Translations under genes and position numbers: made by a program
Shown: in pieces, positions 42,320-50,904 of the stretch
How the letters are laid out: the number at the start of each line of letters is the position of its first letter
Position numbering within the stretch: the stretch's first letter is position 1
DNA from: CAXBCP01 sp963974055
GTDB lineage: Bacteria; Pseudomonadota; Alphaproteobacteria; MPNO01; UBA830
Assembly: GCA_963974055.1 (NCBI GenBank)
Contig: CAXBCP010000002.1
Location: 203,210-267,209, forward strand
Reading direction: 5' to 3'
Length of the DNA: 64,000 nt
The notes under the pieces: model-generated
Told to the model about the DNA's origin: nothing
What the model saw: the letters and a program-made list of their open reading frames with translations, nothing else
Databases searched by the model: none

Positions 42320-44230
42320 ATGTGCAGCATCGCCGGACTCATTCATCCCGAAGCCGGCCGCTTCCGGCCGTATCTTGAAGGCATGCTGGGCCGCACCCGG
42401 CACCGGGGCCGCGACGACAGCGGCATCTGGCATGGCGGCACCTGCCTGCTCGGGCATAACCGCCTGTCGATTATCGATCTGTCCGATGCCGGCCATCAGC
42501 CGATGGGAAACGAAGACGGCCGCATCCAGGTCGTCCTCAACGGCGAAATATACAATTACCGTGCGCTGCGCGACGATCTCCGCGCCCGCGGCCACACGTT
42601 CCGCAGCGATTCCGATACCGAGGTCCTGCCGCACCTATACGAGGAATACGGCACCGGCTTCGTGACCCACCTGATCGGCATGTTCGCCCTCGCCCTGTGG
42701 GATTCCCGCACGGGCGAGCTTGTCCTGGCGCGGGACCGCGCCGGAAAGAAGCCCCTTTTCTATGCCCCGACCGATGGCGGGATCGTCTTCGCGTCGGAGA
42801 TGAAAGCATTGTTCGGCCTGCCGGGCGTCGACTTTTCGGTGAACGAACAATCGGTGCACGACTATCTGACCTTCGGCGTCGTGCCCGGCGAAACGACGGT
42901 CTATGGCGGTATTCATCGCGTCGCCCCGGCGACCGTGATGACGGTTTCTGCAACCGGGGCGCTGTCCTGCGAAACCTACTGGGCGCCGTCCTTTGCTGAA
43001 AAGCGCGATATCGGGTTCGACGATGCCGTCGATCTGGTCGAGGAAACGCTGCGCGATGCGATCCGTATCCGCCTCCGCAGCGACGTGCCGCTGGGCTGTT
43101 TCCTGTCGGGCGGAATCGATTCCGGCCTGATCTGCGCCCTCGCCGCCAGGGAAATGGACCGGCCCCTGAAAACGTTTTCGATCGGGTTCGCCGACCAGGG
43201 CTTCGACGAACGCCCGCTGGCGCAACTGGTCGCAGACCAGTACGGCACCGACCATCGGGACTTCGTCCTCGAATCGAACATCGCCGATGTGGAACGGATC
43301 ATCGGCCATTACGACGAGCCGTTCTCCGATGCATCCGCCCTGCCCTCCTTCGCGGTCACCCGGATGGCGGCAGAAGACGTCAGCGTGGTTCTGAACGGCG
43401 ACGGCGGCGACGAGATTTTCGCCGGCTACCGGCATTTTATCGCCGCCCGGTCGGCGGCGCGGCTCGACCGGGTTCTCGGCCCCGGCGCCAGACGGCTGAT
43501 GAACCGGATAACGGCGCGGCTTCCGGTTCCGCGCACCGGACGCACCCCGTACCAGTTTTTCCACCGGTTCCTGCGGGTGGCCGGCCAGGCGCCGGCGGAC
43601 CGGTTCGTCGCCCTGACGAGCGACCGGCTGACAGAATCCGACAAGGCGCGCCTCTATGGCGGCACCTCCGACTTCGCGCCGTCGGTGCGCTGGGCGGACG
43701 GCGTCGATACCGACGGGCTGGGGCCGGTCGACGGCATGCTGAAACGCGATTTCTACAGGCTGCTGGGCGACGACCACCTGGTGAAAATGGACATGGCGTC
43801 GATGGCGGTCACCCTCGAAGCGCGCTCGCCTTTTCTCGACCACCGGCTGATCGATCTTGCGGCCTCGCTGCCGGAAGACATCAAGCTTGGCGGCAATACG
43901 ACCAAGCCGCTGTTGCGGGCGCTTGCCGCGCGGCATCTTCCCGACGCCATCGTCAACGCGCCGAAGCGCGGGTTCGAAATTCCGCTGCTGCGCTGGATGA
44001 GCCAGGACATGAACGCGATGTTGCACGAACGCATCCTCGATCCGTCGTCCTATTGCATGACCCGCTTCGACCGGCGCCAGGTCGAAGCGCTTCTCGCCGG
44101 CGACGGCTGGGACCGCAAACGCTGGGCGGCCTGCGTCTGGGGTTTGCTCTGCCTTGAAATCTGGTGGACCAACTATCGCAACGCCGTCGTCCCTGCCGCG
44201 ATCCAGGGTGCCGCCGCCCGGGCGGCGTAA
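42320..44230 (+). CDS. asnB: Asparagine synthase-type amidotransferase (AsnB family)
   Basis: A 636-residue glutamine-dependent amidotransferase. The catalytic N-terminal cysteine is Cys2 (MCSIAGLI), followed by RTRHRGRDDSGIW, HNRLSIIDLSD and NGEIYNYRALRD. The synthetase domain has the ATP-binding SGGIDSGL, and NGDGGDEIFAGY. Within exosortase and other polysaccharide clusters, AsnB relatives are thought to amidate uronic acids rather than make free asparagine. It starts three bases after the glycosyltransferase gene. Confidence 0.9.
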   Translation: MCSIAGLIHPEAGRFRPYLEGMLGRTRHRGRDDSGIWHGGTCLLGHNRLSIIDLSDAGHQPMGNEDGRIQVVLNGEIYNYRALRDDLRARGHTFRSDSDTEVLPHLYEEYGTGFVTHLIGMFALALWDSRTGELVLARDRAGKKPLFYAPTDGGIVFASEMKALFGLPGVDFSVNEQSVHDYLTFGVVPGETTVYGGIHRVAPATVMTVSATGALSCETYWAPSFAEKRDIGFDDAVDLVEETLRDAIRIRLRSDVPLGCFLSGGIDSGLICALAAREMDRPLKTFSIGFADQGFDERPLAQLVADQYGTDHRDFVLESNIADVERIIGHYDEPFSDASALPSFAVTRMAAEDVSVVLNGDGGDEIFAGYRHFIAARSAARLDRVLGPGARRLMNRITARLPVPRTGRTPYQFFHRFLRVAGQAPADRFVALTSDRLTESDKARLYGGTSDFAPSVRWADGVDTDGLGPVDGMLKRDFYRLLGDDHLVKMDMASMAVTLEARSPFLDHRLIDLAASLPEDIKLGGNTTKPLLRALAARHLPDAIVNAPKRGFEIPLLRWMSQDMNAMLHERILDPSSYCMTRFDRRQVEALLAGDGWDRKRWAACVWGLLCLEIWWTNYRNAVVPAAIQGAAARAA

Positions 44231-44267
44231 GAGCGGATTCAACCGTTTCGGTGTGTTTCAAGGGTTT

Positions 44268-44287
44268 GTTAACCGTCCCGGGTTAAC
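44268..44287. promoter_or_regulatory. GTTAACC inverted repeat upstream of the aminotransferase
   Basis: GTTAACC-GTCCCG-GGTTAAC is a perfect 7-bp inverted repeat with a six-base centre, 35 bases before the DegT gene. The two TTAA cores are ten bases apart, so it is not a CtrA-type box. A regulator site or weak terminator is possible. Confidence 0.4.
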
Positions 44288-44322
44288 CTCTAAGAACCTG
44301 AAAAAACAGCGAAAACAAAGCG

Positions 44323-45444
44323 ATGACAACCGCACAGCCGATCCCCTTCTTTAACTATCCCGCCCTGTTCAAAAAAGACGAAAGCAAGCTGATGGATATC
44401 CTGCGGGACGTCCTGTCCCGCGGCGCTTTCATCCTGCAGAAAGACCTCACCGAATTCGAGGACGCGCTGAAGGACTATCTCGGCGTGAAATACGCCTACG
44501 GCGTTGCCGACGGGACCAACGCGATGATCCTGGGTCTCCGCGCCATGGGTATCGGCGCCGGCGACGAGGTCATCCTGCCGTCGCATACCTATATCGCGAC
44601 CGCCGCTGCCGTCCATTTCGTCGGCGCGACCCCGGTTCTCGCCGACATGGGCCCCGACCATATGATCGATCCCGCATCGGTCGAATCGAAAATCACCGAC
44701 CGCACGGCAGCGATCATGCCGGTCCAGCTGAACGGGCGCACCTGCGACATGGACGCGATCCAGGCGATCTGCGACCGTCACGGCCTTCGCCTGTGCGAAG
44801 ACGCGGCCCAGGGACTCGGCGCCAGCTTCAAGGGCAAATGCGCCGGCACATTCGGCGAGTTCGGCACGTTTTCGTTTTACCCGGCAAAAGTGCTGGGCAG
44901 TTTCGGAGACGGCGGCGCCGTGGTCACGAATGACGACGAAATCGGCCGCAAGCTCGCCCTCCTGCGCGATCACGGTCGCGACGAAGACGGCGACGTCGTC
45001 GAATGGGGCACCAATTCGCGCCTCGACAACGTCCAGGCCGCCGTCCTCAATTTCAAGTTCGCAACCTATGACGAAGACATCGAACGCCGCCGCACCATCG
45101 CCCGGATGTACCATGACCGTCTCAGCGGCCTGAACGACATCACACTGCCGCCGTCGCCGGATTCCGATCCGCGGCATTTCGACGTCTACCAGAATTACGA
45201 GATCGAATCCGGGCACCGCGACGAGCTCAAGGCGTTTCTCGCCGACCGCGACATCGGAACGCTGGTCCAGTGGGGCGGCACGCCGGTGCACCATTTCGAC
45301 AAGCTCGGATTCAACGAGTCCCTGCCGGCCACCGAACGGTTCTTCGAGCGCTGCTTCATGCTGCCGATGCACACGGCCCTGTCCGACGGGGACGTGACCC
45401 GCATCTGCGACGCCATTCACGAATTCTACATTACGCAGGTCTGA
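44323..45444 (+). CDS. DegT/DnrJ/EryC1/StrS-family sugar aminotransferase
   Basis: A 373-residue PLP-dependent enzyme that places an amino group on a 4- or 3-keto nucleotide sugar. Motifs: YAYGVADGTNAMILGLRA, GDEVILPSHTYIATAAAV, LCEDAAQGLGASFKGK with the PLP-binding Asp, and FSFYPAKVLGSFGDGGAVVT with the Schiff-base lysine. It may act on the 4-keto sugar from one of the CapD-type dehydratases. It starts after a 92-base gap holding an inverted repeat and is followed four bases later by the E1 pair. Confidence 0.91.
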   Translation: MTTAQPIPFFNYPALFKKDESKLMDILRDVLSRGAFILQKDLTEFEDALKDYLGVKYAYGVADGTNAMILGLRAMGIGAGDEVILPSHTYIATAAAVHFVGATPVLADMGPDHMIDPASVESKITDRTAAIMPVQLNGRTCDMDAIQAICDRHGLRLCEDAAQGLGASFKGKCAGTFGEFGTFSFYPAKVLGSFGDGGAVVTNDDEIGRKLALLRDHGRDEDGDVVEWGTNSRLDNVQAAVLNFKFATYDEDIERRRTIARMYHDRLSGLNDITLPPSPDSDPRHFDVYQNYEIESGHRDELKAFLADRDIGTLVQWGGTPVHHFDKLGFNESLPATERFFERCFMLPMHTALSDGDVTRICDAIHEFYITQV

Positions 45445-45448
45445 TCCC

Positions 45449-46708
45449 ATGAGTTCGGAAAACACCGCACGCCGGGACGCGGCGCCGAAGTCGCGCCGGG
45501 CGTCGCCGCTGGATACGTCGCCGCCCGCGATGCCAGCCTCGGTCGATCCCGAGCTGCAGCACGAAATCGGCGACGTCCGCGATCTGATCGGCCGTCTCCA
45601 GCATGTTGCCGAGGCCGGCTATTTCGGCCCCGCCGATACCGATTTTGGCGCGAAACGCCCCGCAGCGACCGAAACGCTGGACTCGCTCGCCGATCCGCGC
45701 GACCACACCGAACCGCTCGATCTCGGTATCTGGGCGGCGGACGACACGATCAAGTTCCTCCGCATGCAGATGCTGATCCGCAGCGTCGAAGACCGTCTCG
45801 GCAAAATGACCGAGGCCGGCGACATCGTCTGCCCTGTCCACCTCGCCATCGGGCAGGAAGCGCCGCCGACCGGGGTTTCCCACTGGCTGACGCCGAAGGA
45901 CCGCGTGTTCGGCGCCCATCGCAGCCACGGCCATTACCTGGCGCTGGGCGGCAATGTCTATCAGCTTTTCGCCGAAGTCCTCGGCCGCGCCGACGGCTGC
46001 TCCCGCGGCATGGGCGGCTCGATGCATCTCTACGGACCCGAGGTCGGATTCCAGGGCTCGGTCCCGATCGTGGCGGCCACCGTGCCGGTCGCGGTCGGTG
46101 CCGCCCTTGCCGCGAAGAAAGACGGCACGCCCCATGTCGCGGTTGCCTATTTCGGCGACGGCGCCGTGGAGGAAGGCGGCGTCCATGAATCCCTGAACCT
46201 CGCCGCGCAGATGAAGCTGCCGGTCCTGTTCGTCTGCGAAAACAATCTCTACGCCAGCCACATGGATATCGCCCAGCGCCAGCCGAACGACCGGACCGCG
46301 CGCATCGCCGAAGCCCATTCGGTCGCGACGGCGGTGATCGACGGCAACGACGTGATCGCCGTCGCCGAAGCCGCGGGCGAGCTTATTCACAACGCGCGGT
46401 GCGGAAACGGTCCCGGATATCTCGAAGCCGTCACCTACCGGTGGCGCGGCCATGTCGGTCCCGATGAGAATATCGACGTGGGCCTGCGCCGGTCGCCCGA
46501 GGAACTGGCGGCCTGGAAACTGCGCGACCCCGTCTCGCGGCTCCGGACGGCAATGATCGCACGCGGCGATATATCGACGGAAACCGCAGACGCGTTCGCC
46601 GGCGAGATTGCCGACGGCGTCGACGAAGCCGCGGCACGGGCCTATGACGCGCCGTGGCCCGACGAAAACGCGCTGCTCGACTACGTATACGTGAACAACC
46701 GGGACTGA
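45449..46708 (+). CDS. TPP-dependent 2-oxoacid dehydrogenase E1 alpha-like subunit
   Basis: A 419-residue protein with an unusual N-terminal extension of about 90 residues before the normal E1 alpha start (IKFLRMQMLIRSVEDRLGKM). The TPP-binding motif is FGDGAVEEGGVHESLN ending in CENN, and MGGSMHLYGPEVGFQGSVPI is standard. E1 enzymes decarboxylate a 2-oxo acid and pass the two- or more-carbon unit on. No E2 or E3 gene is near. Together with the beta gene it could add a carbon branch to a keto sugar, or feed an acyl group. Confidence 0.85.
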   Translation: MSSENTARRDAAPKSRRASPLDTSPPAMPASVDPELQHEIGDVRDLIGRLQHVAEAGYFGPADTDFGAKRPAATETLDSLADPRDHTEPLDLGIWAADDTIKFLRMQMLIRSVEDRLGKMTEAGDIVCPVHLAIGQEAPPTGVSHWLTPKDRVFGAHRSHGHYLALGGNVYQLFAEVLGRADGCSRGMGGSMHLYGPEVGFQGSVPIVAATVPVAVGAALAAKKDGTPHVAVAYFGDGAVEEGGVHESLNLAAQMKLPVLFVCENNLYASHMDIAQRQPNDRTARIAEAHSVATAVIDGNDVIAVAEAAGELIHNARCGNGPGYLEAVTYRWRGHVGPDENIDVGLRRSPEELAAWKLRDPVSRLRTAMIARGDISTETADAFAGEIADGVDEAAARAYDAPWPDENALLDYVYVNNRD

Positions 46709-46711
46709 CCG

Positions 46712-47716
46712 ATGGATGGGTCTATCATTGCCGCGCAGGCGATAAATTACGGCGAAGCCGTTCGTGAAGGCTTCCGCCACCTGCTTGCCGAACACGAAGA
46801 AGTCTTCGCCATCGGACAGGGGCTGTGGAGCCCGTGGTATGTCGGCAGTTCCATGACGGACCTGGACCGGGAATTCGGCACCGAGCGCATCATCGACACG
46901 CCGGTTTCGGAAAACGCCTGCACCGGCGCCGCGGTCGGCGCATCGCTGTTCGGCTATCGCCCGATCGTGATCCATCCGCGCATGGATTTCATGCTTCTCG
47001 CCACCGACCAGATCGTGAACCAGGCGTCCAAATGGGCCCATATGCTGGGCGGCCAGACCAGCCCCGCCGTCACCATCCGCGGGATCGTCAACCGCGGCGG
47101 CGAACAGGGTGCGCAGCATTCCCAGGCGCTGCATGCGTGGTACGCCCATATTCCCGGCCTTCGGGTCGTGATGCCGGCAACGCCGGCGGATGCCCGCGAC
47201 CTGCTGATCGCCAGCGTTCTGTGCGATCATCCCGTGCTTTATATCGACAACCGCTGGCTCTACGAGCGCGAAGCGGACCTGCCGCCGTCGCGCGACGTGG
47301 TGCTCGAAAAACAGGCGCCGCAGATCCTGCGCCCGGGCAACGACATCACCCTCGTCGGATCGGGGTACGCGACATGGCTGTGCGAACAGGCGGCGGAGCT
47401 GCTCGCGGAAGACGGCATCGACTGCGAGGTCATCGACCTGCGGGTGCTCAACCCGTTCGACGGCTCGGAAATCGCGCGCTCGGTCGAACGGACGGGCCGT
47501 TTGGTCGCCGTCGATGACGGCTGGAGCACCTGCGGCCTCGCCGCGGAGATTATCGCATCGGCGGCCGAACGCGTTGCCCCCGGCGCCTACAAGTCGCGCC
47601 CGTCGCGGGTCACCATCCCGGACGCCCCGGCGCCGACCAGCCGCGCCCTCGAGGAAAAATACTACCCGACCGCGGAAACCGTCGCCGACGCCGTGCGCGT
47701 CTCGCTGGCCGGCTGA
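46712..47716 (+). CDS. TPP-dependent E1 beta-like (transketolase C) subunit
   Basis: A 334-residue partner of the E1 alpha protein. Seen are AINYGEAVREGFRHLLAEHEE, DTPVSENACTGAAVGASLFG, RPIVIHPRMDFMLLATDQIV and the C-terminal transketolase domain with LRPGNDITLVGSGYATWLCE and VIDLRVLNPFDGSEIARSVE (in pieces). It starts three bases after the alpha gene. After its end, 230 bases contain the promoter of the next transcription unit, so the alpha/beta pair ends the long plus-strand run. Confidence 0.87.
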   Translation: MDGSIIAAQAINYGEAVREGFRHLLAEHEEVFAIGQGLWSPWYVGSSMTDLDREFGTERIIDTPVSENACTGAAVGASLFGYRPIVIHPRMDFMLLATDQIVNQASKWAHMLGGQTSPAVTIRGIVNRGGEQGAQHSQALHAWYAHIPGLRVVMPATPADARDLLIASVLCDHPVLYIDNRWLYEREADLPPSRDVVLEKQAPQILRPGNDITLVGSGYATWLCEQAAELLAEDGIDCEVIDLRVLNPFDGSEIARSVERTGRLVAVDDGWSTCGLAAEIIASAAERVAPGAYKSRPSRVTIPDAPAPTSRALEEKYYPTAETVADAVRVSLAG

Positions 47717-47856
47717 CGTCCCGGCGGCATCTGCACCCCGGCAGGCGATCCGGTTCGCCGCACAACCCGGCAACCCTTTCCGCAGAATTTCCATTCCTGC
47801 CCGCCTTTCGGCACAACCTGCCGGGCGCCGCGAAACACGCGCGAATACGGTGTTTT

Positions 47857-47872
47857 TTGTTAATTAAAACAA
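47857..47872. promoter_or_regulatory. AT-rich inverted repeat upstream of the sigma-54 promoter
   Basis: TTGTT-AATTAA-AACAA is a perfect 5-bp inverted repeat within an AT-rich stretch, about 20 bases before the -24 element. It may bind an activator or IHF. A comparable AACAAAA...TTTTGTT repeat precedes the second sigma-54 promoter. Confidence 0.35.
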
Positions 47873-47891
47873 TGACTTAAGAACGGTCGAA

Positions 47892-47908
47892 CTGGCCCGT
47901 TTCTTGCA
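47892..47908 (+). promoter_or_regulatory. Sigma-54 promoter of the sugar transferase gene
   Basis: CTGGCCCGTTTCTTGCA has the invariant GG and GC ten bases apart and the full TTGCA -12 element, closely matching YTGGCACG-N4-TTGCW. Transcription would start near 47919, leaving a leader of about 28 bases before the ATG at 47947. Confidence 0.75.
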
Positions 47909-47946
47909 GAGCATTTCGGTGAATATCCTTTTGGGGTCACCTGAAT

Positions 47947-48690
47947 ATGCTCAAACGCCTTATCGATTTCTTTGCCTCGGCATTCGGGCTTGTGCTCGTC
48001 GCGCCGGTCATGCTGCCGGTCATGCTGCTGGTATGGCTCCAGGACCGGCATTCGCCGTTCTATATCGCCGACCGTGCCGGCTATCGCGGCCGGAACTTCC
48101 GCATGGTCAAGCTGCGCTCGATGATCGTCAACGCCGATAAATCGGGCGTCGACTCGACGTCTGCGAACGACCGCCGCATTACCGGCGTCGGCCGTTTCAT
48201 CCGGCGCTTCAAGCTCGACGAGCTGAGCCAGCTGTGGAACGTGATGATCGGCGATATGAGCCTGGTCGGCCCGCGCCCGAATGTTGCCGCCGAAGTCTCC
48301 CGGTACACCGAACAGGAAATGGGGCTGCTCGAAGCGAAGCCGGGAATCACCGATATTTCGTCGATCGTGTTCTCGGACGAAGGCGATATCCTGAGCGGCA
48401 GCGAAGATCCCGATCTCGACTACAACCGCCTGATCCGCCCGTGGAAAAGCCGGCTGGGGCTGCTTTATATCGAACATCAGGGGGTGCTGCTCGACCTCGC
48501 ACTGATCGCGCTGACCGTCGTGGCCATCGTGTCGAAACGCAGGGCGCTGACGGCGTTGTCGGCGATCCTCCGCCGGCTCGATGCGCCGGACGAACTGATC
48601 GCCGTCGCCGGCCGCCGGACGGCGCTGGCACCGCATCCGCCGCCGGGCGCAAGCAGCCCGGTCGTCGCCGCCGACCTCCGCGGCGCCTGA
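47947..48690 (+). CDS. Initiating sugar-phosphate transferase (PglC/WcaJ-like)
   Basis: A 247-residue monotopic phosphoglycosyl transferase that starts repeat-unit assembly on undecaprenyl phosphate. An N-terminal hydrophobic re-entrant helix (IDFFASAFGLVLVAPVMLPV) is followed by RAGYRGRNFRMVKLRSM, the catalytic Asp-Glu pair in FKLDELSQLWNVM, and GDMSLVGPRPN. The C-terminal 70 residues contain another hydrophobic stretch and a Pro-rich tail. It is driven by the sigma-54 promoter in front of it. Confidence 0.9.
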   Translation: MLKRLIDFFASAFGLVLVAPVMLPVMLLVWLQDRHSPFYIADRAGYRGRNFRMVKLRSMIVNADKSGVDSTSANDRRITGVGRFIRRFKLDELSQLWNVMIGDMSLVGPRPNVAAEVSRYTEQEMGLLEAKPGITDISSIVFSDEGDILSGSEDPDLDYNRLIRPWKSRLGLLYIEHQGVLLDLALIALTVVAIVSKRRALTALSAILRRLDAPDELIAVAGRRTALAPHPPPGASSPVVAADLRGA

Positions 48691-48803
48691 ACGAACGCAC
48701 GAAGGTTCAGACGAACAAACGGTCTGCACCGGAATGTTGGCTCCCCCCGCGACATTCGTGCAGTTCGATGCGCCGGTCATGCAGATGCGTGGCCGGCGCG
48801 TAC

Positions 48804-49868
48804 TTATCGGGGCGGCGCCGTTACGATCCCGCGGCGCCGCGCTACCGTCATGACCGCGACGGCATATCCCGTCTGAAAGACGAGGAAGGGCAGGAAAACG
48901 AGCATGCGTTCGTCCGGTCCGAATCCGACCAGGACCAGCACACCGATCCCCTGCGCCGCCGTTACCGCGAAATGAAACAGGCTGACCTGCGCGTGGCTCC
49001 ACCCGATCCGGTTCAGCAGCTGATACAGATGGGTGCGGTGGGCCTGCGTAATATCTTCGCCCCGCATCGCGCGGCGGCAGAGCGTGAAGATGGTATCGAA
49101 GATGAAATTGAAAAACAGCAGCGGCACCACCAGAAATGACGTCCGCGAAACGTCGATCTCGGCGGCGATTACCGCCAGGGCGGCGAAGGTGAAACCGATG
49201 AACTGGCTGCCGACATCGCCCATGAACAGCCGCGCCCGGGGAAAATTGAAGACCAGGAACCCGGCGGAAGCCGCCGACATGATATAGCAGAACATGTAGA
49301 CGAAATACGAGCCTTCCATAAACGTAACGGCGCACAGGAACGCTGCGACGACGATCGCCGTGCCTCCCGCCAGACCGTTCAGCCCGTCCATGAAGTTGAA
49401 CATGTTCGTCAGCGCGACCACCCAGAACACCGTCAGCGGATAGCCCATCCAGCCGAGGTCGAACGCGCCCACGACCGGCAGGGAGATCCGCGTAAAGACA
49501 ATCCCGAAGGCGAGCAGGACCAGCGCGGCGGCAATCTGCGCGCCCAGCTTGATCTTGAACGTCTTCAGCTTTTTCAGGTCGTCCAGAAAGCCGACCAGCG
49601 CGATCCCGAACGCCGCGACCGCAAAGCCCGCGAGGTGAAAGGTCGACAGCCGGGCTTGGTCGCTGAACACCCAGACGACGGCGAACCCGACGGCAAACGT
49701 CGCGACGATGGCGACACCGCCGGTCGACGGCGTCGGCAGCGCATGGCTCGACCGGTGATTGGGCTCATCGAGTATGCCGAGCCGCAGCACCATATAGGTT
49801 GCGGCCACCGACGTGCAGAACAACGCGATCGCGAACAGGATATGGGTGGCGAGAACAGGGATTGTCAT
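48804..49868 (-). CDS. WecA/MraY-like undecaprenyl-phosphate sugar-phosphate transferase
   Basis: A polytopic 354-residue membrane protein. Motifs of the MraY/WecA family are present: the first Asp-rich region HALPTPSTGGVAIV, NMFNFMDGLNGLAGG, FMGDVGSQFIGF and the histidine-rich AHRTHLYQLLNRIG. It transfers a HexNAc-1-phosphate to undecaprenyl phosphate. The ATG at 49868 (MTIPVLATH) is preferred because the upstream 34 codons do not resemble the family. It gives the cluster a second initiating enzyme. Confidence 0.9.
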   Translation of the reverse strand: MTIPVLATHILFAIALFCTSVAATYMVLRLGILDEPNHRSSHALPTPSTGGVAIVATFAVGFAVVWVFSDQARLSTFHLAGFAVAAFGIALVGFLDDLKKLKTFKIKLGAQIAAALVLLAFGIVFTRISLPVVGAFDLGWMGYPLTVFWVVALTNMFNFMDGLNGLAGGTAIVVAAFLCAVTFMEGSYFVYMFCYIMSAASAGFLVFNFPRARLFMGDVGSQFIGFTFAALAVIAAEIDVSRTSFLVVPLLFFNFIFDTIFTLCRRAMRGEDITQAHRTHLYQLLNRIGWSHAQVSLFHFAVTAAQGIGVLVLVGFGPDERMLVFLPFLVFQTGYAVAVMTVARRRGIVTAPPR

Positions 49869-49982
49869 GGCGGCGGCATCATAGTCGAAGACGCTGCCGA
49901 ATTGTGCGAATCCGCCGCGGATATGCTGGCGGCGCGATTTCCCGCAAAAAAGCCGGATTCGACCCTTCACGGTTCGTTTACG

Positions 49983-49997
49983 TTAACGAATTGTAAA
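49983..49997. promoter_or_regulatory. Near-consensus CtrA-type site before the acidic coiled-coil gene
   Basis: TTAA-CGAATTG-TAAA differs from TTAA-N7-TTAA only in the second half. Flanking GTTTAC and GTAAAC add an inverted repeat. It lies 40 bases upstream of the gene at 50038. Confidence 0.35.
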
Positions 49998-50037
49998 CCG
50001 ACTCGCGTCTTAATGAGTTGTCAGTAAAACAGACGAG

Positions 50038-50841
50038 ATGGGTCTTTCAATGCGTGATCTGGGTGTCCTTAAAGAACGAATCGAATACGCCGAACGGCAT
50101 CTGACGGCGTCCCATACAGCCCGCGAACGCGAAAGCCAGGCGCTGATGGTGATGTGGCAGCAGATTCGCGACCGGTTCGAATCCCAGGAACAGGAAATCG
50201 CCCGGTACCGTGTGCAGCTTAACGAAATGACCGCCGTTAACGACGAGCTGTCCGCCCTGGTGGACCGCCTGATTGCATCCGTCGAAGGCGGCGCCGCGGA
50301 AAGCGGCAACGAAACCGTCCCCTCGATCGCCCGGCTTGCCGACGACCTGCTCCGGTCGCAGCCGTCGCGCGCCGAGGCCCCGCAGACCGCGCCGGCAAGC
50401 GCACCGGCGCCCGAACCCGCGCCCCCGCAGGACACCACCGCCCGCGAACTCGAAGACATTCTCGAACTCACCACCCTTGCCCCCGAGCCTGCCCACACGC
50501 CGGAACCGGCGGAGACCGCCACAAGCTTCGGCGAAAACCTGGCGGCGGCCCTTGACGATGACGAAGACGACGATGACGACGAAATTTCCATCCCGTCATC
50601 GGAACCCGTCCACGAGCCGTCCGCGAGCGAAGGAATCCGCAGCCTTATTTCCCGCATCGAAAACGCCGTTGCCAGTCCGTCCGCAACGGAGCTGAACGGC
50701 GCTGCACCTGCCGATAGCGGCAACGGCGCCGCGGACGAAGACGAGGAAGAAGACGAAGATCTCGCCCGCGAACTGCGCGAAATCGAATCCCTGCGGAACG
50801 AACTGAACGGCCTTCGCAACAAGATTTCCGCCGACGGTTAA
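50038..50841 (+). CDS. Acidic coiled-coil protein of unknown function
   Basis: A 267-residue soluble protein. Residues about 5-80 form a likely coiled coil (LGVLKERIEYAERHLTASH onward), then a long Pro/Ala/Glu-rich disordered part with an acid run near 175-187, and a closing coiled coil ending LRNELNGLRNKISADG. I do not recognise the family. It lies between the WecA-like and the O-antigen-ligase-like genes and might be a scaffold of the assembly machinery; that is inference from place only. An internal ATG at 50050 is an alternative start. Confidence 0.6.
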   Translation: MGLSMRDLGVLKERIEYAERHLTASHTARERESQALMVMWQQIRDRFESQEQEIARYRVQLNEMTAVNDELSALVDRLIASVEGGAAESGNETVPSIARLADDLLRSQPSRAEAPQTAPASAPAPEPAPPQDTTARELEDILELTTLAPEPAHTPEPAETATSFGENLAAALDDDEDDDDDEISIPSSEPVHEPSASEGIRSLISRIENAVASPSATELNGAAPADSGNGAADEDEEEDEDLARELREIESLRNELNGLRNKISADG

Positions 50842-50904
50842 CCCGCGGCGCGGCACGGTAAAGCTCTCTTTTTCAAACAGGTCCTCGCGGGCCGGGAACG
50901 CCCG

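Noticed and set aside
44268..44287. The GTTAACC inverted repeat as a CtrA box
   Set aside because: The TTAA cores are ten bases apart instead of seven.
45431..47794. A 787-codon minus-strand open frame opposite the E1 alpha/beta genes
   Set aside because: Same reason: the opposite strand has clear TPP-enzyme motifs.
50855..50867. GGCACGGTAAAGC upstream of the O-antigen-ligase-like gene as a sigma-54 promoter
   Set aside because: GG and GC are nine bases apart, not ten, and the TTGC element is missing.
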